Assembly (NCBI GenBank): GCA_002067405.1
Contig: MVRP01000134.1
Location: 1-11,272 of the forward strand
Direction: 5' to 3'
DNA length: 11,272 bases
Origin: Syntrophorhabdaceae bacterium PtaU1.Bin034
GTDB taxonomy: Bacteria; Desulfobacterota_G; Syntrophorhabdia; Syntrophorhabdales; WCHB1-27
The translations under genes were made by a program, and so were the position numbers. Below the pieces are notes generated by a model. It was not told the origin of the DNA. It searched no databases and was given only the letters and a program-made list of their open reading frames with translations. Shown here piece by piece: positions 1 to 7,068 of the stretch (positions are counted from its first letter, which is position 1; every line of letters begins with the position of its first letter).

Positions 1-1
1 G

Positions 2-205
2 CCGGAAGCGCTTGAGGAACTGGGACTCACAAGGAGAGAAGCGGAGGTGCTCACCTGGGTGGCTCTAGGCAGAACCAACAAAGAAATAGGAGATTTATTG
101 GGTCTCAGTCGCCGGACTGTCCAAAAACATCTGGAGCATATCTTCGAGAAGCTGGGGGTAACAACCCGCACAGCGGCAGCAGGTATCGCCGCGCACGCAG
201 GCTGA
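2..205 (+). CDS. LuxR-family HTH regulator, C-terminal fragment
   Basis: This is the last 67 codons of a gene that begins left of the window, ending in TGA at 203-205. The visible part is a complete LuxR/GerE helix-turn-helix DNA-binding domain. It has the typical opening LTRREAEVL, then the helix-turn-helix segment TNKEIGDLLGLSRRTVQKHL, then the closing helix HIFEKLGVTTRTAAA. Such domains bind promoter DNA as dimers, usually under control of an N-terminal receiver, PAS or ligand-binding domain that cannot be seen here. The protein ends almost directly after the HTH. It is co-oriented with the kinase gene but separated by 128 nt and a likely new promoter, so it probably belongs to a different transcription unit. 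The domain call is firm; the regulated process is unknown. Confidence 0.9.
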   Translation, partial: PEALEELGLTRREAEVLTWVALGRTNKEIGDLLGLSRRTVQKHLEHIFEKLGVTTRTAAAGIAAHAG

Positions 206-298
206 TCAAAGAAAACCAAATACGATACCCATCAAACCGGTCCGGAAGAGGAGAGGAGCGGGAAGAGGCGAGATGGATTTGGATTAGCCCGTATCCCC

Positions 299-327
299 TT
301 GAATTTACTGTTTTACCAATATACAAT
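299..327 (+). promoter_or_regulatory. Candidate sigma-70 promoter for the kinase-regulator operon
   Basis: TTGAAT (299-304) and TACAAT (322-327) resemble -35 and -10 hexamers (4/6 and 5/6 matches) with an ideal 17-nt spacer. A start 7 nt past the -10 box would fall at about 334, the A of the kinase ATG. No Shine-Dalgarno-like purine run lies in the dozen bases before that ATG, so a leaderless transcript is suggested. Prediction by eye only. Confidence 0.5.
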
Positions 328-333
328 TGGCTC

Positions 334-1857
334 ATGCCCCTCGCGTCAATTCTGAGGAAGCACCACCACAGGATTGTTGATGAATGGGTGCTGCGCCTTC
401 ATGAATCAGTCAGCGAACGATACGGTCAGCGGCCGCTCAGCGAGCTTTTTGTCACGGTAACACGTGCCAATGAAGCCAACTACTCGGTCCTTGTCGACAG
501 CAACTATTCCCTCATAGACGAGCACATCAAATGGATCACCCGGATCCGCCTTGAAGGCGGCTTCTCTCTGTCCGAAGTTCAGAACGCGTACGAGCTTTAT
601 CGGGTGGTGCTCGTGCCCATAATACTTAGACATCTCCGCGGCACCGAGCAGGTGAATACGATGCAAAAGCTGAACGAATGTCTGTTCTACACGATCACAA
701 GGTTCAGCAACTACTTTCAGTCACTCCATGAGGAGCAGATACGGGCTCACGCCGGGAGCCTGGAGAAGGAGGTGGAGAAACGGACCAGGGAGCTTGCGGA
801 ATCAGAGTCCAAATACCGGGTCCTCGTGGAGGAGATCAGCGACGGCTACTTTGTCAATCAGAACGGTCGCATCGTCTTTGCGAACCAGGCCTTCTGCGAC
901 CTGCACGGCTACACGCTTGAAGAAATGGTCGGAAAAGCTTACACGGAAATTATTGCCCCGAGGTCGCTCCCCGCCGTGCAAAAGCTGTATGAAAAAAGGA
1001 TGGCGGGCGAGGATTCAAAAGACCTCTATATCTATTTGCGGCTGGATAAGAATCATAACTCGCTGCCGACGGAGAACAAGGTAAAAAGGATAATTTACCA
1101 GGGCGAGCACGCTGTTGCAGGCATTTGCAGGGATATCACCGAGCGGATGGCGACGGAAAAACGCATACGGGAGGCCGAGCGGTTCGCTCATATCGGCAAG
1201 CTGACAACGTCTCTGGCTCATGAAATACGAAATCCCCTCTGCGCCGTAAAGATGAACAGCCAGATACTCCTCAAGAACGCCGGTTTTGACGGGAACGATA
1301 AGAGACGTATGGAGATCGTGGTGAACGAGATATCGAGGCTCGAAAGAATTCTCGACGAGATGCTCGATTTCGCCAAACCGCTCACCCTTCAAATGAAACG
1401 GTGCTCCATAAGGGAAATCCTCGATTCCTGTCTTGAGACAATGGATGTCCGCCTCAAGGCCAAGGAGATCTCGGTGAAGAGAAGGTACGCCAGACGCCGC
1501 CTGCCCCGTCTCCTCCTCGATCCGGAAAAGATTGAACAGGCAGTCATCAATATTCTGATAAACTCCATCGACGCCCTTTCCACCGGCGGAAGGATCGAGA
1601 TATCCGCGAGACCGGTCCGTGGCAACCGGGATTATCTGGCCGTTGAAATCACCGACACCGGGCCGGGAATTTCAGCAGAGGACCTGCGCTACGTCTTCGA
1701 CCCATTCTTCAGCAGCAAGAAAAAAGGGACCGGGCTCGGTCTTGCCAATGTGAAGAAGATAATGGAGGCCCACGGCGGCCGCGTAGGAGTGAGCTCAAAA
1801 AAGCCCACGGGGACGTTGGTGAGCCTGACCCTGCCTGTCAAGGAGGAGATCGTGTGA
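334..1857 (+). CDS. Soluble PAS-domain sensor histidine kinase (NtrB-like)
   Basis: A 507-residue sensor kinase expected to autophosphorylate on histidine and pass phosphate to the regulator encoded next door. Residues 1-130 are helical and resemble the RsbRD/RsbR N-terminal type (opening LRKHHHRIVDEWVLRL). A short coiled coil covers about 132-158. A PAS domain spans about 157-272, ending in the usual GICRDITER. The HisKA dimerisation helix carries H296 in AHEIRNPL. The HATPase domain shows the N box (N406/N410), G1 box DTGPG (441-445), F box DPFF (456-459) and G2 box GTGLGL (465-470), so it looks catalytically intact. There is no signal peptide or membrane segment, which implies cytoplasmic sensing. 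ATG 334 is the first usable start in frame and leaves the N-terminal domain whole. The stop overlaps the next gene by 4 nt (GTGA). The ligand is unknown. Confidence 0.95.
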   Translation: MPLASILRKHHHRIVDEWVLRLHESVSERYGQRPLSELFVTVTRANEANYSVLVDSNYSLIDEHIKWITRIRLEGGFSLSEVQNAYELYRVVLVPIILRHLRGTEQVNTMQKLNECLFYTITRFSNYFQSLHEEQIRAHAGSLEKEVEKRTRELAESESKYRVLVEEISDGYFVNQNGRIVFANQAFCDLHGYTLEEMVGKAYTEIIAPRSLPAVQKLYEKRMAGEDSKDLYIYLRLDKNHNSLPTENKVKRIIYQGEHAVAGICRDITERMATEKRIREAERFAHIGKLTTSLAHEIRNPLCAVKMNSQILLKNAGFDGNDKRRMEIVVNEISRLERILDEMLDFAKPLTLQMKRCSIREILDSCLETMDVRLKAKEISVKRRYARRRLPRLLLDPEKIEQAVINILINSIDALSTGGRIEISARPVRGNRDYLAVEITDTGPGISAEDLRYVFDPFFSSKKKGTGLGLANVKKIMEAHGGRVGVSSKKPTGTLVSLTLPVKEEIV

Positions 1858-3230
1858 AGGGAAAAGGTATCCTCATTATTGACGATGAGAAGGTCATCCT
1901 CGAGTCGCTCAGCATGTTCCTCGCAGAAAAAGGCTATGAGGTGGAGACAGCGTCTTGCGCCTCGGAGGGCCGGAGGAAGATCGAGGAACTGAGACCAGGA
2001 ACCGTAATCCTTGACATACGCCTGCCTGACGGGGACGGCCTGGAGTTCCTCAGGGAGCTGAAAACGAAGAGGATCGAAACGGCCGTCATCATGATCACGG
2101 CCTTCCATGATATGGATACCACAATCAAGGCGATAAAGCTGGGGGCTACGGAATACATCACGAAACCCATCGATGTCGATGAACTGGAAAAAGCCGTTCT
2201 CCGGGCAATGAGGCTGACAGGTGCAGCGAAAGAGCATCCTGCTTTTCAGGATCCGGCCAGGGCATACGCAAAAGGCAGGATCATTGGGAACAGTAAGGAG
2301 ATGAAAGAAATTTTCAAAAGTATCGGTGCCCTTTCAGAAAACCGGGTCACTGTCCTGATCGAAGGCGAAACGGGCACGGGCAAAGAATTGATTGCCAGGG
2401 CGATCCATTGCAACAGTTCGCAGAAGGACCACCATTTTCTTGCCATAAACTGCTCAGCCATCGTCCCCACGCTCCTTGAAAGCGAGCTTTTCGGACATGA
2501 AAAAGGCGCGTTTACCGGAGCGCTCTTCATCAAGAAGGGAAAATTCGAGCTGGCCGGCGAGGGCACCATCTTCCTCGATGAAGTGGGCGATATACCCATG
2601 GAGCTTCAGGCCAAACTCCTCAGATTTCTTCAGGAAAAGGAATTCGAGCGCGTAGGCGGCGAGCGGACGCTACACTCGAACGCGAGGGTTATTGCAGCCA
2701 CCAATCGCGAGCTCTGGCATATGGTCCAAAAAGGCACGTTCAGGGAAGACCTCTATTACCGCCTTAGCGTAGCGACGATCAGGGTGCCCCCTCTCAGGGC
2801 GAGGCGAGAGGATATAGGGCTGATCACCACGCATCTCTTAAAAAAGATCAACTCGGAGCTGAACAAGGACATAAAGAGGATCGAAGAGAAGGTTATGCGG
2901 ATGCTCCTTGACTACGATTGGCCGGGCAATGTCAGGGAACTCGAAAACGTCCTCACCCGCGCTGCGATCAAGACCCAGGGGGATACCATATTCGAGGAAT
3001 TTGTCAGCCCCCTGCTCGGTATCCCGCACAAGCCCCTCATCGGACAACGGTCAACCTTTCCCAAAACGACCCACAGCCTTGCCGAGGTGGAAAAGGAATA
3101 CATTATGACCGTGCTGAACGAGACAGGAGGGCACCTCGGCAAAACATGCAGGATTCTCGGGATCTCCCGCCCCACCTTGCGCCAGAAGCTGAAAGAGTAC
3201 TCCCTCACAGACCTTGAAAACAGAAAGTAG
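1854..3230 (+). CDS. Sigma-54-dependent response regulator, NtrC family
   Basis: A 458-residue bacterial enhancer-binding protein. The receiver domain (1-120) has acidic D10/D11, phosphoacceptor D54 in ILDIRLPDG, T82 and K104. The AAA+ domain (about 143-370) has Walker A GETGTGKE (171-178), the sigma-54-contacting loop GAFTGA (218-223), Walker B FLDE (240-243), and the REDLYYRL segment (297-304) with arginine-finger and sensor residues. A Fis-type HTH covers about 408-447. All hallmark residues are intact, so it should remodel RNA polymerase holding sigma-54 once phosphorylated. The GTG start at 1854 overlaps the kinase stop (TGA 1855-1857) and is preceded by AAGGAGGA (1840-1847) at 6 nt, so translation is probably coupled. 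Two -24/-12 promoters just downstream are natural targets. Assigning a specific name such as AtoC or ZraR would be guesswork. Confidence 0.97.
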   Translation: MKGKGILIIDDEKVILESLSMFLAEKGYEVETASCASEGRRKIEELRPGTVILDIRLPDGDGLEFLRELKTKRIETAVIMITAFHDMDTTIKAIKLGATEYITKPIDVDELEKAVLRAMRLTGAAKEHPAFQDPARAYAKGRIIGNSKEMKEIFKSIGALSENRVTVLIEGETGTGKELIARAIHCNSSQKDHHFLAINCSAIVPTLLESELFGHEKGAFTGALFIKKGKFELAGEGTIFLDEVGDIPMELQAKLLRFLQEKEFERVGGERTLHSNARVIAATNRELWHMVQKGTFREDLYYRLSVATIRVPPLRARREDIGLITTHLLKKINSELNKDIKRIEEKVMRMLLDYDWPGNVRELENVLTRAAIKTQGDTIFEEFVSPLLGIPHKPLIGQRSTFPKTTHSLAEVEKEYIMTVLNETGGHLGKTCRILGISRPTLRQKLKEYSLTDLENRK

Positions 3231-3310
3231 CAGGTAACCCTTCCCTTTATCTCACGTTCTCACCTTCCCTCTCCCTTACCCGGCCTTCTCATCTCCACAT
3301 GCTCACACCC
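3231..3310 (+). other. Pyrimidine-rich spacer before the first sigma-54 promoter
   Basis: The roughly 80-nt gap after the regulator stop is strikingly C/T-rich on the plus strand (runs such as CCTTCCCTCTCCCTTACCC) and purine-poor. No terminator hairpin and no clear dyad for activator binding is visible. An activator site for the following promoter may instead lie inside the 3' end of the regulator gene. Confidence 0.4.
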
Positions 3311-3326
3311 TGGCACCCTCTTTGCA
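3311..3326 (+). promoter_or_regulatory. Sigma-54 (-24/-12) promoter P1
   Basis: TGGCACCCTCTTTGCA matches the consensus TGGCACG-N4-TTGCW at every fixed position except the seventh (C for G), with exactly correct spacing. GG lies at 3312-3313 and GC at 3324-3325. Transcription should start near 3337, about 19 nt before the ATG at 3356. It lies immediately downstream of a sigma-54 activator gene, which strengthens the call. Confidence 0.85.
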
Positions 3327-3355
3327 TTTTATTTTGTTCAAAACTCCGGAGCGCT

Positions 3356-3556
3356 ATGAAGACTTTGAAAGAAATTCGCCACGACTACATCCTCTCGGTC
3401 CTGAAAAATACCGGCTGGGACATCGAGAAGGCAAGCGGCATCCTCCAGGTTTCGGTAAAATGGCTTCAAAAACAGGTACATAAACTCAAAGGCCCGTGTC
3501 AGGAACAGGGGTACGCGGATGAAGCTTCGATACGACGCACGGAGGATGAGGAATAA
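3356..3556 (+). CDS. Small stand-alone Fis-type HTH protein
   Basis: A 66-residue protein made almost entirely of a Fis-type helix-turn-helix (about residues 3-42), followed by a polar, charged tail ending RRTEDEE. Its HTH aligns with the C-terminal HTH of the upstream regulator: both carry L-x-E, Y-I, V-L, T-G, then I-L and S, with about 13 identities in 43 positions by eye. It therefore looks like a detached or duplicated DNA-binding domain without receiver or ATPase. An in-frame ATG at 3299 exists, but it lies upstream of the sigma-54 promoter start (near 3337), so ATG 3356, with GGAG at 3348-3351, is preferred. It may bind the same or a related operator and modulate the downstream promoter, or act as a nucleoid-type protein. 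No precise family name is known to me. Confidence 0.75.
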   Translation: MKTLKEIRHDYILSVLKNTGWDIEKASGILQVSVKWLQKQVHKLKGPCQEQGYADEASIRRTEDEE

Positions 3557-3560
3557 ATGG

Positions 3561-3715
3561 CCCTGCTGCAAGCAACAGGGTATTCAAGACAACGAGCGAA
3601 GCGAGTCTTTGAGGGGGAGTCTCTGCGGGCTTTGCCCGTAGAGGGGGCGACGCGAGCCCCAATAGTTGCCGACGGAGCGAAGCGAAAAAATTCTCCCTGC
3701 AGCAAGCTGCAGGGA
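3561..3715 (+). repeat. Hairpin-rich palindromic repeat region
   Basis: A compact set of inverted repeats with little single-stranded sequence. Dyad 1 is CCCTGCTGC-AA-GCAACAGGG (3561-3580, one G:T pair). A CAAGAC/GTCTTTG stem (3585-3611) follows, with GAGCGAAGCGA (3594-3604) in its loop. Next come CTCTGCGGGC-TTT-GCCCGTAGAG (3621-3643, one G:T pair) and GGGGC/GCCCC (3644-3660). A second GAGCGAAGCGA lies at 3675-3685. Dyad 2 has perfect 10-bp arms TCCCTGCAGC/GCTGCAGGGA (3694-3715). Dyads 1 and 2 match at 17 of 20 core positions and share an AA loop, so they are direct copies of one palindrome. It could be a REP- or MITE-like element, a structured RNA transcribed from P1, or protein-binding sites for the second sigma-54 promoter. 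A 67-codon open frame through it is not credible. Confidence 0.7.
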
Positions 3716-3725
3716 ATCCACAAGT

Positions 3726-3740
3726 TGAAAGAAAATTTCA
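3726..3740. promoter_or_regulatory. Candidate activator (UAS) dyad upstream of P2
   Basis: TGAAA-GAAAA-TTTCA is a 5-bp-arm inverted repeat centred about 140 bp upstream of the predicted P2 start (near 3873), within the usual range for sigma-54 enhancer sites. The arms are short and A/T-rich, so this could be chance. Confidence 0.25.
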
Positions 3741-3846
3741 CCATGGAAAGAAAGCTTTAACGACCGGCCCCGGAGCGGCCGACGCACCTCAGCCCGGCCT
3801 GGCCAATGGCACCGCTCCCCGGCCCTTAATGATCTGTTCTTCTTAC

Positions 3847-3862
3847 TGGCATGTTTGTTGCT
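3847..3862 (+). promoter_or_regulatory. Sigma-54 (-24/-12) promoter P2
   Basis: TGGCATGTTTGTTGCT fits TGGCAYG-N4-TTGCW at all fixed positions with correct spacing (GG 3848-3849, GC 3860-3861). The predicted start is near 3873, giving a leader of about 37 nt to the substrate-binding protein ATG at 3910. It is the obvious promoter for the importer/ligase operon and the likely main target of the regulator encoded at 1854-3230. Confidence 0.87.
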
Positions 3863-3909
3863 CTTCTGTAAGACAATAAATCGAAGGCACCAAACAATGG
3901 GGGTGGAAT

Positions 3910-5166
3910 ATGAGAAAGATCTTCGGGTCTGTCATTCTGGCTCTTTGCGTCTGCGGCCTGGCATTGTCGTCAAGTGCGGCCGAGAAACCGATCGTCATAG
4001 GAGCTCCCCTTGCAACAGCCTTTCTTTATGGGTGGGACGCTGAAAGGGGCATAAAGCTTGCGGTGGACGAGATCAATGCCGCGGGCGGCGTGAGCGTAGC
4101 AGGCAAAAAGAGGCCGTTCAAGGTTGAGGTGATCGACACGCGAGACCTTGAGCCGGGCGTGCCGGTAAGCGAGGCACTGCTCGGTGTGGAAAAACTGATC
4201 CTCGAAAAGAAGGCTGATTTCATCATTGGAGGGCCGGTCCGTTCCGAGGCCGCGCTCGCCGCAATGGACCTTTTGAGCAAATACAAAAAGGTAAGCATCC
4301 TTACGACCGGCGTGTTGACCCCTGCATACTCGAAAAAGGTGGAGGAGAACTACAACAAGTACAAGTACTGCTTCAGAAACTCAAGCCATGTGGGTGTAAT
4401 GATGGGTGAATTCGTCACCCTCCTTGAAGATATGAAAAAATCCTTCGGATTCAGCAAGGCGTATATCATGGTCCAGGACGTTGCGCATGCGCGGGCCGGC
4501 GGAGAAGCCATGCAGAAGGCGCTTACCGCCAAAGGATGGACCGTTACCGACATGAAGGTGTACCCGACAGGTACGGGCGATTACTCTGTCGGGCTCCTCG
4601 ACGCCGGTAAAAAAGGGGCCCAGATCCTCTTTCTGTGGATGGATATGCCCGAGAGCGCAGTCCTGCTCAAGCAGTGGAGCGACCTCAAGCTGAAAGCGAT
4701 CCCTATCGGATTTGTTAATGCAGCGGAGCAGCCGGGTTTCTGGAAAGCCACCGGAGGAAAGGGGGAGTACCTTCTGGTAAACCTGGTGAACGGCGGCAAC
4801 GCACCCGCGAAGATCAGCCCATGGACCATGAAATTCTCGGACGCCTACAAGAAAAAGTGGGGCCTGGAACCGGAGGGCTACGGCACATCTTCCAGCTACA
4901 TGGCTGTCTATCAATTGAAGGACGCCATAGAAAAGGCAAACAGCATTGATTCCGACAAGGTCATCGCCGGTCTTGAGAACTCGGATATCATGGGGGTCTA
5001 CGGAAGGATGAGGTTCGACAAGAAATCGCATCAGATCATACCGTCCATGGATGCAAACGAAGGCGCGGTAACGAGCATCATTCAGTGGCAGAAAGGCAAA
5101 AGGATTCAGGTCTTTCCCGCTAAATACGCTGAAGGCAAGGTCCTGCTGCCACCGTGGATGAAGTAG
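3910..5166 (+). CDS. Periplasmic substrate-binding protein of a Liv-type ABC importer
   Basis: A 418-residue exported binding protein of the Peripla_BP_6 (LivK/HAAT) type. The signal peptide has MRK, a hydrophobic core at about 5-19, and an SSSAA cleavage region, with cleavage after A23 or A24. No lipobox cysteine is evident, so it should be free in the periplasm. The mature start EKPIVIGAPLA, the AVDEINAAGGV segment at about 52-62 and the FIIGGPVRSEAALA segment are typical of the family. It would capture a ligand and deliver it to the membrane complex encoded downstream. ATG 3910 follows the purine-rich GGGGGTGGA (3899-3907) and lies about 37 nt from the predicted sigma-54 start. Members bind branched-chain amino acids, amides, urea, short acids or aromatic acids. 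The CoA ligase in the operon favours a carboxylic acid, but sequence alone does not decide. Confidence 0.93.
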   Translation: MRKIFGSVILALCVCGLALSSSAAEKPIVIGAPLATAFLYGWDAERGIKLAVDEINAAGGVSVAGKKRPFKVEVIDTRDLEPGVPVSEALLGVEKLILEKKADFIIGGPVRSEAALAAMDLLSKYKKVSILTTGVLTPAYSKKVEENYNKYKYCFRNSSHVGVMMGEFVTLLEDMKKSFGFSKAYIMVQDVAHARAGGEAMQKALTAKGWTVTDMKVYPTGTGDYSVGLLDAGKKGAQILFLWMDMPESAVLLKQWSDLKLKAIPIGFVNAAEQPGFWKATGGKGEYLLVNLVNGGNAPAKISPWTMKFSDAYKKKWGLEPEGYGTSSSYMAVYQLKDAIEKANSIDSDKVIAGLENSDIMGVYGRMRFDKKSHQIIPSMDANEGAVTSIIQWQKGKRIQVFPAKYAEGKVLLPPWMK

Positions 5167-5188
5167 CCGGACAAAGATAGGAGGGGCT

Positions 5189-6055
5189 GTGGAGATCCTC
5201 ATTTACGGAATTATCAACAGTATCGTGCTCTCGCTCTTGTCATTAGGTTTTGCCCTGGTTTACAGTATCAGCAGGCTCCCGAACTTCGCCCACGGTGCGC
5301 TCTACCTCACCACCGGTTACTTCGTCTGGCTCCTCTTACACAAGGCCGGCCTACCCTACCTGCCCTCCATATTGATCGGCATCGCTGCCACAAGTGCTAT
5401 CGGCGCGCTGATGTACCGATTCATCATCATAAGGATCAGGGGCATGGAAATCTCGGAGATCATCGGCACCTACGCGATCGGGCTTGCCATTATCGAGGGT
5501 CTGCGATGGGCAGGGCTACGGGGCATGACCTACACGCTGCCCGTCTTTATCCCCGGTTCCACGACCATAGCGGGTGTCATAGTAGACTATCAGCGACTTG
5601 TCGTTGTCGGCGCGGGCGTGCTTACCTTTGTCCTCTTGTTTCTTTTCACCCGGTTCAACAGGATCGGGCTTGCCCTTCGCGGCATTGCTCAGGACGAGCG
5701 GGCGGCGATGATGCTGGGCATCGACTCGGACACGACCGCCATCATCTCTCTCGCCATAGGATCAGGCCTTGCGGGTCTCGCCGCCGTCCTTCTCCTGCCC
5801 CTCGGCAACATCGTGGTCGAGCAGGGATATAATGTCCTTATTTTTGCGGTTGCGGTCTGCATCATAGGCGGTCTGGGGAGTTGGAGCGGCACGATAGTCG
5901 CCTCTTTCATCATCGGGTTCGCCCAGATCCTGACCGAAACCTTCATTTCTTCTCATTTCCTGATGGTAGTGGCGCTCCTTGCCATTATCGTCACCCTCCT
6001 GATCAAACCATCCGGCATCTTCGGGAAACAGAAACAGCTTGAAGAGAGGGTGTAG
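5189..6055 (+). CDS. livH: LivH-type ABC importer permease
   Basis: A 288-residue inner-membrane permease with about eight hydrophobic segments. Family marks include the early PNFAHGALY motif (31-39), the cytoplasmic coupling segment RGIAQDERAAMMLGID (164-179) that contacts the ATPases, and the GGLGSWSGT turn (227-235). It should pair with the LivM-type subunit to form the channel. The start is GTG 5189, with AGGAGGGG at 5179-5186; no nearer in-frame start keeps the first membrane helix. It lies 22 nt after the binding-protein stop and 2 nt before the next gene, so it sits inside one operon. The liv symbol denotes family; the actual substrate may not be an amino acid. Confidence 0.94.
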   Translation: MEILIYGIINSIVLSLLSLGFALVYSISRLPNFAHGALYLTTGYFVWLLLHKAGLPYLPSILIGIAATSAIGALMYRFIIIRIRGMEISEIIGTYAIGLAIIEGLRWAGLRGMTYTLPVFIPGSTTIAGVIVDYQRLVVVGAGVLTFVLLFLFTRFNRIGLALRGIAQDERAAMMLGIDSDTTAIISLAIGSGLAGLAAVLLLPLGNIVVEQGYNVLIFAVAVCIIGGLGSWSGTIVASFIIGFAQILTETFISSHFLMVVALLAIIVTLLIKPSGIFGKQKQLEERV

Positions 6056-6057
6056 CC

Positions 6058-7068
6058 ATGGAGATGATGAGAAGAGAACGAATCGACCGCGGGCTGAAAG
6101 TAAGGACGGAAGGCATCTACGCCATCTCTGCTTTCCAGGAAATCTCCTATCTTATAGGGCCGAGACTGCTGCTTATAGTGGGGGTGTTCCTCCTGCCCTT
6201 CGTCCTCGAACTTGCTCCCTACTGGAAGAGGGTGGTCAACATAATGTGCGTCTACGCGATCCTCGCTTTGGCTTTCGACTTCCTGGCCAATTACGTGGGC
6301 CTCGTGTGCCTGGGCGGCGCACTGTTCATAGGCGTGGGCGGTTACCTGGCCGCCATATTCAACGTTTACCTTTCCTTTCCTTTCTACCTCTCTATACCCT
6401 TCGCTACCATATTTGGTGCCTTCATCTGCACTGTCATCATCCTGCCCTGCCTGCCTCTGCGCGGCGTCTATTTTGCGATCGTCACGCTCATGTATCCCAT
6501 CCTTTTCTCAAGGATCATCGAGGCGCTGAATATACTCGGAGGGACGAACGGGATAACGGGCATCGATAATTTTCCCCATGAATACATCGAGATGTATGCG
6601 ATCATCATCGTCATGCTCTTCGCCCTTTTCGGCATGAGGCGGCTGGTAAACGAGGATACGGGGCTTGTACTCCGGGGTGTCAAGGACAACGACCAGTCAG
6701 TGAGGGCATCGGGCATAAATATCACTTACATGAAATCACTGGCCGTCTTTATCGCATCTTTGCTGGGCTGTTTCGGGGGCGCTTACCTGGCCCACCTCTA
6801 TATGTGGGCCGGCCTGTCGCTCTTCGCCCTCGATTTTTCCATCATTCCCATTGCCGCTGTGGTCATAGGAGGCGGCGGAACACTCATCGGGGCCGTGATC
6901 GGCAGCTTCATTCTCGTCCCCCTCTCCGAGTTCCTCCGCGTGTTCGGAACGTTGAGGATCGTCATTTACTGCGCTGCCCTCACCGCCTTCATCGTCTTCA
7001 AGAGCGAGGGCATAATGGTTTATCTGCAGCGAAAGTACCATCAATTCGAAAGGTGGGTCAAGGTATGA
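6058..7068 (+). CDS. livM: LivM-type ABC importer permease
   Basis: A 336-residue second permease with many hydrophobic segments. A charged N-terminal extension of about 35 residues precedes the first membrane helix. Family marks are GGTNGITGI (161-169), the ATPase-coupling segment LRGVKDNDQSVRASGIN (205-221) and the GGGGTLIGAVIG turn (271-282). The usual S-L-G-H motif near residue 84 reads C-L-G-G here. The start could be ATG 6058, 6064 or 6067. The first is preferred because AGGG (6047-6050) sits 7 nt upstream. The gap from the LivH stop is 2 nt. Its stop codon (7066-7068) overlaps the ATG of a small possible ORF. Substrate unknown, as for its partners. Confidence 0.94.
   Translation: MEMMRRERIDRGLKVRTEGIYAISAFQEISYLIGPRLLLIVGVFLLPFVLELAPYWKRVVNIMCVYAILALAFDFLANYVGLVCLGGALFIGVGGYLAAIFNVYLSFPFYLSIPFATIFGAFICTVIILPCLPLRGVYFAIVTLMYPILFSRIIEALNILGGTNGITGIDNFPHEYIEMYAIIIVMLFALFGMRRLVNEDTGLVLRGVKDNDQSVRASGINITYMKSLAVFIASLLGCFGGAYLAHLYMWAGLSLFALDFSIIPIAAVVIGGGGTLIGAVIGSFILVPLSEFLRVFGTLRIVIYCAALTAFIVFKSEGIMVYLQRKYHQFERWVKV

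Noticed and set aside
3299..3355. ATG 3299 as the start of the small HTH gene
   Set aside because: It lies upstream of the predicted sigma-54 transcript start near 3337, and the added residues encode the promoter itself.
3561..3715. CRISPR-like array
   Set aside because: Only two copies of the dyad and two of an 11-mer, with uneven spacing and no regular spacers.
3557..3760. 67-codon plus-strand frame after the small HTH gene
   Set aside because: It runs through stacked inverted repeats, has no ribosome site of its own and gives a product dictated by the repeats.
3807..3822. TGGCACCGCTCCCC as a third sigma-54 promoter
   Set aside because: The -24 half matches, but no TTGC occurs at the required -12 position.
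4381..5202. Long minus-strand open frame (273 codons) opposite the binding-protein gene
   Set aside because: It is an antisense shadow of a well-supported exported protein gene; its product has low complexity in His, Arg and Pro and no recognisable motif.
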